Made by a program: the position numbers and the translations under genes
Part shown: positions 1 through 12,892 of the stretch, in pieces
Layout of the letters: the number at the start of each line of letters is the position of its first letter
How positions within the stretch are numbered: position 1 is the stretch's first letter
Source of the DNA: Rhodocollybia butyracea
Taxonomy: Eukaryota; Basidiomycota; Agaricomycetes; Agaricales; Omphalotaceae
NCBI GenBank assembly: GCA_015501585.1
Contig: JADNRY010000006.1
Coordinates: 620,001 to 684,000, forward strand
DNA length: 64,000 nucleotides
Reading direction: 5' to 3'
The notes under the pieces: generated by a model
What the model was told of the DNA's origin: nothing
The model's database searches: none
Seen by the model: the letters and a program-made list of their open reading frames with translations, nothing else

Positions 1-1206
1 ACGTTGTGGTCGTTGTTCCTCTATTCATAGAAGTAATAATGAGCCAGATTAGCCTGGCTAGCCGTTCTCGCCTCATCTTTGACTCGAGAGAAGCTAAGTG
101 CTGCAACATCAGGAACATCCACTCCGTAGATACATCCAGTGAACTTCATGGGGTAACCATGGCAATTCGTGAGAATCCGTGTTAGCTGAAGCTACGTGAG
201 CGGCTTCTGAACGGCTAGCGTAAGTGTTAAAGTATCTTAGAGCTTGGACCAATAGATTAGATTACAGTAGATTATCCTCTTTGGTCCAGCTCGTGTACGC
301 GTCAAGTCTTCTGCTTGTTGCGCTATTCTCCATATATTAGATATTCCTCGTTCTCCTTCTTTCCACTCAGCATTGATTTTTGGCCCCACCCGCCATTCCC
401 TTTTTTTATTTGGCTCACGCTTGGTATGTTTGGGTTCATGTGATCTCTCTCCTTCAGACCCTTGCACTCCTTGCGTACAGGATTCAACGTCAACGGCCAG
501 CTACCTCTTGGTTTTGGATTTCCTTTCCAAACCAGTATCTGTCCTGGCCCCGCTTTGCGTGACGTTGTTTTCCCCGCAAACACACAAAACTAATTATTGA
601 TTTGATTATCTAGATTTCTTATACTCGTAATACGCGTACAAGATGCTCTTATCAAGCCCTTGCCTTATAAGCGGAGCGAGGCGTCCGAAGATAAAATCTT
701 CAATGGAAGACGATTCGTACTGAAGTTCATCTTTACGTGGTCATCTATGCCAGCTGGATATACTGAACCCTTCATGTCCTGTATCCTTACTGTCTTCAAA
801 AGGGAGTGGGGTTGGCATGAGTCGCTGTGATTTGGTACTCAAAATGTCGTTGTGTTAGGATCAACCGAGTGTACTTGTCTACTGAGTGCGGCAGCACTCA
901 GATAGAGTGCCTGAAATATAACCAAGGTAGAGGAGAGCGAGGGGATAGTAAATCCCGTTGATGCCCATGGAATACTCAACCGTCAATCGAAGGCCCTTTG
1001 AGCCCTTCTCAGTTTGGACATATATAACGGTAGAGCTGTAGCTAATTTATATGAGCTAGTTACCAACACTATGGGTACCATATAGAACTATTCATGTATC
1101 TTCAGATGTCAGTGGTAATGGTTCCGACACTCTTGTCAGTTGAAGAGCACACTGTACGAGACGTATCCCATTATGTTGCGTTTTCATGGAAAATGGTGGA
1201 TAACAC
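1..1206. other. No gene recognised
   Basis: Only short overlapping open frames are present, without family similarity, a signal peptide or a coherent intron pattern. This is intergenic sequence, or possibly the edge of a gene lying outside the window. Nothing specific can be supported. Confidence 0.5.
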
Positions 1207-2023
1207 TCACCTGATCTCATAAAAGATTCCATTCGTCGTGGTGCCTGGCCAGAAGCAAGTCCCTGGGCCGCCTGTGCACGCGGACTGGATCGAACGGCAG
1301 GCTGAAAGCTGATTATTTATTGTCACAGTGATCAACGCACAATGCTCAGCAGTGAGGGCTAGGATGGGTACACACCATGCTCGCATTGCACTCGAACTGC
1401 TCGAACGCAGAGCGAAACTGGCAAATGCATGTCCCAATAACAAACGTAGTGACAGTACTGGCACCCGCAAGGAACGTACCCGCTACCAATACGTACGCAC
1501 AACTTGAAGTCAGCAGTAGATTAGACAGTAGATTTGAAGAAACATAACATTACGATTGTTTTGAAGACTCAGGAAGAGATTGTCGCAATCCGTGCTGACA
1601 GGATCTGGGGGTGCGAAGCATTCGACCACATCTAAAGTTATGGGGTATTACTAGGAGCCAGTGAGTGCATTTCAAAAGCAGTGGCATACTGCAGCCCAAT
1701 CCGCATTCATTATTCTGGCGTGCAACGATGGAGGAGTGCGGGGGTATTGCCACATCGAGGCCAGGAATTCCATCTGGGCATGAAACTGTGGTCTTGACTA
1801 CCTGGCTTTCAGAGTCCACGTAAGAGGCGTCTGTGACCCTTCCGCCGGGACAATTGCTCTCATCGAGGGAGCCAACTTGAAGGAACAATGAACGGTGAGC
1901 ACTATATATACCAATAGAAAGAGAATTGAACATACTGGGTGGAAGGTCGGCTGTCACTGACCCGGAAATGGAAGCGACAAAGATGAAGATAGCGAGGGTC
2001 TTGAAGAACGAGTTCATGTTCAT
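1207..2023 (-). CDS. Small cysteine-rich secreted protein, five exons
   Basis: I do not recognise the family. Spliced exons at 1936-2023, 1690-1875, 1554-1631, 1376-1482 and 1207-1308 give 561 nt, an in-phase frame of 186 residues. All four introns (58-71 nt) are GT-AG. The first 25 residues form a clear signal peptide (MNMNSFFKTLAIF..., cleavage after VTA). The mature part holds 12 cysteines, including CGLGC and CIC motifs, which suggests a disulfide-stabilised extracellular protein. The last exon ends IFYEIR-stop, but a GTGAGT overlaps that stop, so one more short exon is possible. A TATAAAG lies about 30 bp before the ATG. Function is unknown; a small secreted effector-like or cell-surface protein is inference. 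Confidence 0.6.
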
Positions 2024-2052
2024 TCTGAGTATACGGAAAAAAGCGCATTCGA

Positions 2053-2059
2053 CTTTATA
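2053..2059 (-). promoter_or_regulatory. TATA box of the secreted cysteine-rich protein gene
   Basis: TATAAAG on the minus strand, about 30 bp upstream of the ATG at 2023. The spacing implies a very short 5' leader. Confidence 0.4.
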
Positions 2060-2880
2060 TGAATCCTAATCGGTAGGCTCAAGGACTCTTGGAGGTCAGC
2101 TGTGACAACTACATAGTAATGACAAAGGGCCTCCGCCACGGAAGGACTTGAAGCTGCTAGAATGAATGACTTGTTGGGGTGTGAAGGCTTTATTTAACAA
2201 CGGGGCATGGGGACAACATCGAAAACTGCTTCCCCACTGACACGAAGACAAGTGACAGATGGTACTGGCCTCCAGAGTACGAAGGAGTAGATCAGCTGCA
2301 TACTATGACAGAATATTTATATCCAGTACCTTGTTTGCATAGGGGGAGATGGAGATGCCGGTGCATGTAGGTTTATTGAGATCGGCTGCATACTACGTAG
2401 ACAGAAATATCTATCAGTACTTACCTTGTTTTCATAGGGGGAATTAGGGGTTTGGATGAACTCTTGGTACTTCGTGTTTGCCTCTGTCTTAACTAACTGC
2501 CGGCTACATATATCCAAGGCTCCCTTGTCTCTACTTAGGCACCACCTGTTCAAGCTTCTACTTATAATAAGCCAGTACATATACAAAGCTCTGGAGATGT
2601 CAAGTTAAATTTGGTGTATATCTTCCCATGGTGCCGCCATAATTCTTAACTTATTGATGGATTTTTTTCCAACTTACCCTATTTTTGAAGGGTGTCCAGT
2701 CGCTCGCCACTTGACACTCCCCAGTACGCTTGGAGCGTTATTATTCAGGAGCTTATATACTGAGGACTTGTGCTCTCAAAACCTTTGTTCTGATGTTTTC
2801 GGATATGTGAGTTGTATGACACATTAAGTTCAGAAAAAGAGTGATACATGCAGAACAACACTTGCTCGACGGTTCCAAAC
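2060..2880. other. Intergenic, no gene seen
   Basis: This stretch separates the 5' end of the secreted-protein gene from the 3' end of the nucleoporin gene. An 89-codon minus-strand frame at 2317-2586 has no signal peptide, no family resemblance and no splice context, so I do not call it. Confidence 0.45.
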
Positions 2881-5800
2881 TCACAAAGCAACTTCTACAT
2901 CACCTCTGGCCAGATATCCATATATCTCGGGGCTCATCCTGTATTTGAGTAAGCCAGCGTAGACCATTAGCGCACGACTCTTTTTACGGAGTATCGCCAG
3001 ATTGGCATGTTTTTGCGCCTCAGCTGCGTGTACTCCTACACCTAGAGAATGTACACCAATCCGTCATCAGGTACAGTGTTGTCGGTATAATGTGGACACT
3101 TACCAGATTTGATTTTGGAGGCAACACCAGAAAGCGCGTCCATACACATAACAAGGTAGACTGGTAAACATCTTTGTAACGCTTCATGCTGCTGGGTAAA
3201 TTCCTCCGCCTTCCTCGTTATCTTTATGACATCCACATCTCCTTCCCTCCCGCTCGTTACTGCAACGTCGATCGGGACCAAAGAGGTCGACTCGAGGATC
3301 TCCAGTGCCCTTTCGACTTGTCCCTCTCGACCCCTCTCAGCGGCTTCCAGGAGTTTCAGCAATTTGACACACGCGTCGCGGTCTTTGCCACCAGCGTTGG
3401 CCCCAGTGCTTGAGCCAGATACTCCAAGGCCGGTACCACGACCCAAACGCTCGTAGACAGTGAGTATTTCGCGGGCGGTTTTTTCAAGCTCTTTCGCTCG
3501 GTTGGCTTGATCTCCAGCAGCAGACCATGCCCCTCCAAGACCTATAGTTGCACTACCAGATGCAACCAAATTACCAAGCGCTTGAGCAAGGCATCCCACG
3601 ACGGTGTCATACTCTCCAGCTAAATCGTACAGTTTTATCGCCTCCGGCAACCGATCATTGGAAAGGAGGGAGGAGGCGGTAGGAAGGAGTATTTGGGACT
3701 TGTAGTCGGAAGATTGAAGAGAGGATGGCGCAAACGAGGTTGAAGAAGAAAGTGGCTGCGACTGGGAAGGAAAGGAGTCGGAAGTTGCGGATAGACGTAG
3801 GAGAGCGAGATGTGTTGGAATAACACCGGGCTGTTGAAGATGATAGGTATATCGATATTTGAATCGGAATCAGAATGATAGCTTACGAATCGCGTCCCAT
3901 CGCTTCTCACCCCACCAACTAGCTCCTCCCACATTGGACCTCCGTTGGCCATAACGATGATCCTTCGAACAAGTTCCCATGCAGCCTCCAATTGCTCGTG
4001 TCCGACTCCAGGAGGTGATGGCTGGTCAGAGGATAGCGGAAGAGTATAAACGTACTGGAACGAAATATCAATCGCTGAGTATCAACGGAGAAGGATTGCC
4101 ACTATATCTCACTTGTAACCCTTCCTTAGCATCCATCTTCACAAATTGCCGTACGTATCGCCATATGAGGGTATGCAGTGTAAGAGAAGGGACGGGCTGG
4201 CCTCCGGTAGAAACAGGTGAGAGAGTCACTTTATCACATATCAATAAGATCGGTACAATGGGTATACGAGCAAAAAACTCACAAATACCAACATCACTTC
4301 CTTCGGCGCGACTTGATACTCTCAATAGGCCATGATAAGCGAGCGCGATGGCGAGGTGCACGGCTTCAACCTGCAAGTTTCCGCCAGACTCGGGGTGATC
4401 CCAGAGAGAGGCAACTGCCTGTAAAATGTTGGTTGGAGTCGACATGAGAATCGTATGAAGGTGCTTACCCTTTCGAACTGTCCACACATTAACAACACAC
4501 TTGGCCATAATCCGGTTCTTTGTCCTCCCGAGCCTTCAAAATGCCGCTCGCCGTAGGCCAAGAGTACTTTCGTCAGCGTAGCCAAAGAACCTTCTTCATT
4601 TTCGTCGCTGGCGCTCTCGTCAACCATAGCGAACTGCATCCACAACCAATCTTCTGTCGTCGTGGTCACACTGGGGATGCTTCGTCGCCCTACATCAAGT
4701 CGTGCAATTAATTTATACAGGGCAAGCTTGAACGGGTCGGCTGTTTGAGCTTGCAGCATGTGCCCGTTATAAACTGACTGGAGTCGATCTCGTATAGGTC
4801 GAGGGAGAGAACGTTCCGCAGATTCAGCCCAGACGCGGAAGGCATCAGTGAAGCCTGGCTCGCGCGCATCTATTGCGTCTCGAAGACGGAAAAGAACTTG
4901 CAACGCCTCAGAAACCTCTCCTACCCTGACAAGGAAGAACACCTGGGCCCATACCGAAGTCCCTTTTACCAACTCCAGTCCTGACATCCATTCGCCCTGC
5001 CGGTAAAACCTCACCGCACAAAATGCGCGGACAAGGTTGCCGATTGAGGGATCACCACCAAGTTGTGCCTCGGAAGGGTGAGAATGTACAGTTCGTTGAA
5101 TAATAGCTAGATATTGTTCCTCGAGGGCTTGGCGGGCACCAGTGGCTATCTGTTTCCTGAGCGCAGGTGTAGAAGTGGCAGCAAGATATGATTTCGCGTA
5201 TTTCCGTTCGAAGACGGGTGAGTTGAGGATATGAGCAGAGGCGTGTTCCAAAGGCGGCAATGCTGGTGGCTCTTGGGTGATTTTAGCTAGCACAGTGAAC
5301 ATGAAAGCTATCTGGCCATTGTCCTGTGCTGCATCGATTAACGCGTGGACAATGGGGAAAGATGTCCCTCGCAGCCGAGCAGTGTTGAGAGAGACGATGG
5401 TACGGTCGTATGCAAGCATTTTGGTGTGCATTTGAAGTGAGATTGGAGCTGAGGAAGAGGTTTGTTTCTTCGTCGTTGAAGTGGCCATTGTGGAAGTCGA
5501 TCCTGACGATACTGGTATATTGGCACCCAACTGCTCAAATAACCTTCTTTTTTTCTCTTCCCATTCTCTCGCCGTTCTATCTTCTAGCATCCGATAAAAA
5601 CTTTCCTGCGTCTCCTTGCGGCCGTTTTCGATCGTATTGATCAAGTTCTGCTCGTGAGCATGGCGAAGGAACGCAGAGACATCGGTGTCTTGTAATGGCT
5701 GTAAAGCAGAAGAAGAAAAGGTGGTAGAAGCATTAAGATGGGCAATAGATTGGCTTAACGCTGAACCATCCACAGACGCTTGTGCAAGAAGGTAGTTTCT

Positions 5801-6040
5801 GTAAAGATGGCTCTAAATTGAAAGTTCTCTTTTGTAGGAAAATATATTAGCGTACGCTCTATCCACATCCCCAGAAGCATGATGTCGGGAGACTAATCTC
5901 CTTGATTGTGCTTCAATCTGCTCAAGGGAAAGGTTGACCGAAGGTAAATCAGATGGCTTTGAGTTCAGGAGGTGTTTGGTCAAGTCTTTAGAGGCGGAAA
6001 GGATAGACGAAAGGTCGGTGGAAGCCATATTGTTGATCAA
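2881..6040 (-). CDS. NIC96: Nucleoporin NIC96/Nup93 family
   Basis: Scaffold nucleoporin of the inner pore ring, which in fungi anchors the Nsp1 complex and is essential. Exons 5856-6040, 4469-5798, 4283-4418, 4113-4201, 3887-4054, 3104-3830 and 2881-3041 sum to 2796 nt, in phase, for 931 residues, close to family length. Family features are an N-terminal segment reading NYLLAQASVDGSAL, the middle motif TEDWLWMQFAMVDE, WPSVLLMCGQFERAV, and then EAVHLAIALAYHGLL. The C terminus has the repeat-like end SRALMVYAGLLKYRM. A second in-frame ATG at 6025 (MASTDLSS) may be the real start. The gene is divergent from the coiled-coil gene at 7106. All six introns are GT-AG, 42-81 nt. Confidence 0.92.
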
Positions 6041-7105
6041 ATACAGAGCGTGTTTTTTGAGATTTACGTGTAGATTTCAGGGCGTAGGTCTTATTCCTTT
6101 TCATTTTGAAGTAAACAAAGATGTTTTGCTACATTGATACGTGCTACTCACCTGAGAGAAAAAGGGTTGTTCAGTTAACAAGGTCGGCCAGATTGTGCAA
6201 ATTAAAAGAAAACTAGACTGTATATGTTGAGTGGAAAGTAATGGCAGATTGAGACGAAACATACATACCAACCTCAGGCCAACATCGCGTTACTTGAACA
6301 AGTTGAAGAACACACGAGCGCTAGCTCAATTGGCGCTCAGGACGAATTTATTCATACCTATTCTACGGCCACAAAGACTTTGTTGAGGATGATCAGTAAC
6401 TAAAATTGAGAGGAATTCAAGAAACGAAAGACATAAGTATTCTGAGCTTCTTTAAAAACCAAACTCTGCGGCTCGAGAGCATGGAAAACGTTGAGTGTCC
6501 ACAAACACATACATACAGCTAGTACGACAGGACTCGGTCGGTGTGGCTCGTACCGGGTTCGGGCTATTATGGCTCGTACCGTGAGCTTGTGTCGCGGGTC
6601 GGGATGGGCTAGTAACTCGGCGTTTTAGCTACCTGGCGCAGTTTGTGCCCTCGCGTGCCTCCGTTCTCAACAGGACCGGTACTGCACGACACCGGTACTA
6701 TCCTCCTTATTTGACCTCCTCAAACTCGGATTGTTAGTAATTTAAAATTATCTCGGCTCTGTGGTCTGTGTCATGTGAGTGAATTTGTCATTTAACCATG
6801 TTTGAAGCGATTTTCACGCAAAACCTGTTCCTAATCGAGCCTGACCCGGAGGAGGTGATTCTTCAAAACTCGTATCGACTGTGAAGGCTGTAAGCCAAAG
6901 ACACGAGTAAATCAAGTAAATCAAATCCACTCACCAGGAATTTCAAATTTAAAAATATGATGGTAGCAAGTGTGTGACAGTCGTGACGAAACACAGCTTT
7001 GACCTTTTGCTTTTAGCCGATTAGTGGCAAAAGCTTTGCTTTTTGAACCATCAACTACATGTTGTTCGAGGAAAATTGGACTCGATACTATACTTGGGGG
7101 AGGAC
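6041..7105. promoter_or_regulatory. Divergent intergenic region
   Basis: About 1.06 kb lies between two divergently transcribed genes (NIC96 to the left, the coiled-coil protein to the right), so both promoters must lie here. I see no strong TATA box. An in-frame ATG at 7043 could extend the right-hand gene by 21 residues. Confidence 0.5.
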
Positions 7106-10100
7106 ATGAATAATCAGGAATACCCTGACCAGGAGAGGCAGAATGATCACGCCGAGGAACGGCTACAGCAGGTGTGTACAGAGCATCAGCTTTTCAAAGT
7201 CCTTTTTTTCCCTAAATTCAAGCTGTCTAGTCCTCGAATCTTACGAGTGATAGTTTGAATGACAATCAAGGAAAGTTGCAAGTCAAGGTGAGTTTTGGAT
7301 GATTTTGACTAACAAGACTTGTGAATTCTTATCTATTTTATGCATATAGCCGAAACACCCGAGTTCTTCACCCAAGCTCAACTACAACTACGGTAATGGC
7401 CGACAGCAATCCGGCCCTCAGTCTCTTCAGTCTTTTCCAAAGCAACAACCACCGTTGCAGACGTTTCGTACAACGTCGAGACCAACGTCGAGACCAACGT
7501 CGAGACCAGGCAGTCCTCCGCGGCCATCGTCTTCAATGTCCATAAACTCGATAACAGAGATTTCTTCACCAACAATCGGGACGAAATTGCATGTGCAAAT
7601 TCCAAGTACAGGCCCATCTCGAGACACCCACAGCACCAGCCATATCCCAGCACCCACTCAGCGCCCACATCCTTCTACTCATCAGAATCAGAATCAGCAG
7701 CTTCAACAACAGATTATCCACCGAGATCCAGGGCCACGGAACTCGTCTCATAATACAGTGAACCAACCAATATTTGGTCCACTACCACAGACTTCTCGCA
7801 ACAACCTGCTTCCTCCACCAACCTCTTCACCCGCAGTATTGGTTGGCCCGGGTAAGCCTGGTGCAAGTACTTCATTTTCGGGTACGATACCTTTGCAATC
7901 TCGTTCTGTTCAGCAGTCTAGACGAGGTTCAGCGCCTACACTGTATCCACACGTTGCTTCACCTTCAAGTGCATCGGCCTCGCCCGTTTTTCTACATCGT
8001 CTTCCAAACACGGGTCCAACTTCGTCAGTAGGATTGGGACATCCTACCCAGAATCTTGCTATTTCATCCACGCATCCACATGTGTCTCCTCGTCAAGCAC
8101 CGAACCATCCTCCTCAGTCCGCGGTTTCTTCATCACCACCTCAACCTCACGCTTCTACTTCTACTCCGACACAATCTGCGACAGTTAGCCACTCAACACC
8201 TTTTCAGCACGCAACTGCTTCTCTTCTTTCTTCCGCCCAGCGCGCACTGGAGCAGACATGGAATACTCTTCTCCAGTCCGCAGAAAAGGAAATCAGCGGA
8301 CTCCATGATGTACATACCAGCCAGATCAGGGTATGGGCAGAATACGCCGAATCCTTCAAAAGGGAAGCGGACAAGCTGAAATTAGAACTTCGGGAACGAG
8401 AAGCTCGGGCAGAACGCTATAAGCGGGAGGTAGAACAGTTAAGGCAGAGACAGCAGCGAATACCGGATCAGCGGAGTGAGCAGATCCAACTCGAGCTCAT
8501 TGCGCAATTGCAAAAGGAGCTTTCTGCAGCCAAAGGAGAGAGGGATGCCTTGATACAGATTCAGAAGGGAGGAAGATTGGGAGGCGACGGTCCAAGCTCC
8601 CCGTCAGGTCCAGCCACGACCGACAACTCGTCTCAGATTATGTTGCAGCTTCAGGCTCAAAACCATCTCGTCGACAGACTTCGAAAAGAACGCAACGATC
8701 TTCGTCGTCAGGTTGCGAACATGCTTCTTTCTCCGCCTCAAAACACTCAGTCTGGGCCTCTTCAAAGTTCACAACAGGGACTGCTCCAAGAACCACCCGA
8801 CCCTGGGCTTTCTTCACTTCGTTCGGAAAATCTACAGCTCGCCCGTGATTTTGCCTCGCTCCAGGCTGCACATAGTAACCTTCTTAACACGGTCGGCGAT
8901 AATTCTCTTATTGTCTCCCAAGAAAACACCCAAAGCCTTGCAAATCACAACCCGATGTATAGCCGACTACAACGAGATTTCGATGATCTTCTTGAGAAAG
9001 AGGAAAAGGCACGGATAAAGCTGAATATCGCTGAAGATGCGTTGAAGGTGGAGAGGGAGAGGGCGTTCGAAGTTGATGAAAAGAGGAAGAAGGAAAAGAT
9101 TGCAAGGAAGGAGGCGGAACGGGAGGTAGGAGAACTTCGGGAGAGAATTGGAAGTTTGGAGCGGCAGTTGGAGAACCGGTTGAAAGAGGAGGGTGGAAGT
9201 GGAATTATGGAAAGACAGGTGGACCCAGAGGCGCGGGAAGCGGTCGAGCGAAGGGGAGACGTAATCGGTGTAGACGGAGAGACGGAGGAAGTATCAAAAA
9301 CCCATGCTGTGAGTGCTTTCTATTCGCCTCAGACTGTTCTGACTTTTTGTTTCTGCTACTTTTTTTTTACAGATTCCCCTTCAGTCAGATCCAGAACTCA
9401 GATCCCCTCTCAAATCACCCGCCGGTAGATCTAGGTCTCCCCGTCATAGTCGTAATAACATCGTGAGTTTCTTTCACTTTTCTTGACTTGAGTAATAAAC
9501 TCGATATCCTTGCTAGGCCCGTAACTCGCCCATTGATGTCGATGCCGATACCGACATTCCAGATCATGCTCAAGATGTAACGCAAGGCCTACCCCCACCA
9601 ACTCCTCCTCTGACAGGTCTTTCGGCATCGTCACCCCAACCTCAACCTCCAACTTCAATGTTTACCACCATTCAATCACACGAGGATACTCATTTCGCTC
9701 AACACATACGTCGGCGTTCCAGATCTGCCTCTCTTCCCAATGATGCGCCTTGCTACCGCCCAGGTTCAGGATATAGCAACTGCCAGTCGTCACAACCAGC
9801 ATCTAGAGTAGCGTCACCCACCCCTGCTTCCAGACCATCGTCTATGCAAGATTCGCGTCCATCTGTCCCTCCATTTCGTGATTCCCCACCAGCGCCTATT
9901 TCTCATAACGAAATTGTTCCGCCGGAGGGTACTCCTTCTCCGCAATCTCCGTTCACAGACAACGACCTTCTTTTGAGGGGGAGTATGCGTCGTTATCAAA
10001 AATCATATGCTCCTTTGCAAGATGGGATGTCGAGTCCGACTAGTGACGCCCCTCCTTTTAGAGATCGTATCCCTTCCAGGCCACCCTCTACATCACCCTC

Positions 10101-11985
10101 TCGTCCTTCATCTTCAGGCGTAGGTATCATTCCTCCTGGAGCGCGACGTAAGAGTGCCTCCCCACTACCGAGGTTGAATATGAATGTTCTGGTGAACAAC
10201 AAACTTATTCAACGTTCCCCGTCCTCCTTTTCGCCGAACCCCTACCTATCCAAAACCAACAATCATCGTTTGAACAGGTCACAATCGCCTTCGTCCCCGA
10301 TTGATGCTCATAGGATCGATGATCGAGAGAAGGGTGAGGAGGAGGATGAAACCAGCAAGAATCGGGATAGGGAAAAGGTCAAGGAAAAGTTTGTTGAGGA
10401 GGGTGAAGTGGGAGAGATCTCAGGAGATGTAATGTTAGAACATGGGACTCCTCGTCACCAAGTGCCCGTCTCTGCACTCAGACCAGGACTGGAATTCAGC
10501 TCAATGTCGGTGACCGCGCCTACTGACAGAATCTCATCTCCCTCGGTTTTTACGACTGTCGCTTACCGTGACTATGGGGACTCCCGTCCTCCTTCTCGCC
10601 TTCATGAACGCCGCGATTCAAATCGCGAACCCTCGTCTGCCGAACTCCGATCGAGCCCTCTTCCTCTCCAAAGTTCTGGAGGTGCCGTTCCGAATGGTCA
10701 TGGAGAGCATTTTGCGAACAATCTTAAACGCAAAAGTATTCACGATGCTTATGTCCAGCAATCCCGGGCGCAAGACCGTGAACGTTCACATTCTCATCAT
10801 GATGCTCCTTTGCAGTCCCGTTCGCAGAATCGTGAATATGAGCTCGAGCGTGCGTATTCGCACCCGCACAAGTTAGCCAAGATGGTGAGGGATGATGGAC
10901 ATGTTGTTGCTGTGGCCTATCCTGGTGACAGGATGGAGTTCAATCGACACAGAGATAATTCATATCCTCCTTATGCGAAACCTTATTCCAATGGTAGTGG
11001 CAGTCATTATCTACCATCCTCTCTTCCCTCACCTCCTCCCCCACAATCCGCAGTACCGATGTCAATATCGCCCGTGACCCCAGCATCTCCTGCATTCTCG
11101 AAAGCCTCCCACCCGTCTCTTCCTCCGAGACCAAAGGTAGAACAAAACACAAGCTACAACCATGGTCACAGCATGAATCGGAGTGAAGCGACGAGGCGGA
11201 ACTCATCGGATTCTCCTTCGGTATCTCCGGCATATGTGACGAGCCCTCTTTCAAGCTCCAGTGGTAATAGTGGGCGTTCGCATGGCCATCAACCTCCCCC
11301 TGCTCCCAATCCATCTAATTCTAACAAACATATGTTCACGACATTCGCTTCACACTCTGGGTCGGCTCCACATCCTGTTCAACCTTACTCTTCGTTTCCC
11401 ATGCAACATTCCATCCAAAACCCGCATCCATCAACACAACTACCCATACCCGAAGCCGTGCGCTCTGTCGATGGGTGGAAAAAAACTGGGCCTTGGTCTT
11501 CTCAATCTCAGTCTGGTGCGAATGGGACGGGGAAAGCTTGGGCAACTGCTCCTGGTGGTGGTGGATCCCAAGATCAAAGCAAAAACTCGACCACTCCTAC
11601 TCCTGCGCCAGTCAAACAGTTATCTTTCAAGCACGTCGAGTTGTTGTACGATACCGTTGGGGGAGAGTATGTGTGTCGGGAGTGTCGGTAAGTTGTATGG
11701 CGTATATTGTACCCTTACTTTCTGACCCTTTATACATCTAGGCTGTCCTCGACCTCCCGGATGACCAAGCCCCAATCATTCCCCACCACTTCACGCTCTT
11801 TTACAGAAATTTTCGCGCACTATTCTGAACAACATAAGGAGAAGGAAGAAGAGGTATTGAAATGGAGTCCGGTGAAGCTGCAGGAACAACTGGTTCTGCT
11901 AAAGCGAGGTGGCCCGCATGGAAGCATTGGTAATGGAACAGGCGGCGGGGGAGGGAGGAAATCGGGTAAGAAGGGGACTAAGTGA
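7106..11985 (+). CDS. Ser/Pro-rich coiled-coil protein with C-terminal split C2H2-like finger (paralogue A)
   Basis: Family not recognised. Exons 7106-7171, 7231-7287, 7350-9308, 9373-9462, 9517-11687 and 11742-11985 total 4587 nt, in phase, for 1528 residues. The N-terminal third is Ser/Pro/Thr-rich with an RPTSRPTSRP repeat. A long coiled coil follows (RALEQTWNTL... to ELRERIGSLERQL, exon 3). A Ser/Pro/His-rich disordered region fills exon 5. The C terminus reads VGGEYVCREC, then after a phase-2 intron FTEIFAHYSEQH, giving C-x2-C-x26-H-x4-H, followed by KLQEQLVLLK. The gene downstream has the same module with an intron at the same place. An upstream in-frame ATG at 7043 is an alternative start. 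A structural or regulatory scaffold role is inference. Confidence 0.75.
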
Positions 11986-12892
11986 TTCCATGTGTCTATT
12001 CATTCGTTTTCGTCTTTATTCCTGTTTGATCGCTCTCCTTTCATTCGCAACTTTGTGTTAAGTTATTTCCTTGGTTTAATATCTTTTTCTTATGCTATCT
12101 CTCCCCGTATGAGCCTCTATTTAGAGCCTTGGTTCATTTCTGTTCTGTAATTTCCGCGCATTGTATATTACGACGATTGGACTCTCTTTTTGGTTTCTAT
12201 TCTACTTCCAGTTAGTTCTGTATTCAAATAGAGAGTCCTTGTGTATATCATCTTTCCTCGCTATCTTCTTATTATATCTATACTTACTGTATGCGTTAGG
12301 TTATGTCTTTTTGTGATACTGAGTAAGTACTCTGATCGAAAGTTTGCATACTTCAAAAGCTATTGTCATCAAGTCCGAACTGTAATTCCGCACTTGATCA
12401 CTTACACTTCGCGACGAGTCAAACTACAATTGAAGCTTCTGAAGTCAGCACGACACCGTGTTTTGCCTTTTTGTCAAAGTTGCAATCAACATGTGGGGTA
12501 GTCAATTGTTCTTTGAGCTTCAAGCAATGTTGACCTATTTCTATTGTCTTTTATTGTCTTTTGGCGCGACGCGATCGTGTACTGTGGATGGCGAGTCCGT
12601 ATGTAAATCCGACTGCCCCGTCCCATGCTGTTCTCTTGATTCCCATTCCTTCCAGATACATTGTTAGTGCTGCACAACCACTGGCTGGTTCTATCGTCGT
12701 CTCGTACTACATATTCCTGCATTTATCATATCCGATCTATCAAGTTAATGAAGGACCTTACAAAAAGTTCTACAACAGAGGTTTGTTCGTCTCATTTTGC
12801 TCATCGGCCCAAGCCAAACTGACGTGCTCGAATAGCTCCAGAGTAATAAAATCAGTAGAGAGCAGAATAGACCATTGAGGCTTCGTCCGGCG
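11986..12892. other. Intergenic between the two coiled-coil paralogues
   Basis: T-rich sequence follows the stop codon of paralogue A and is likely its 3' UTR. Overlapping frames at 12241-12878 on both strands have no recognisable content. The promoter of paralogue B must lie here. Confidence 0.45.
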
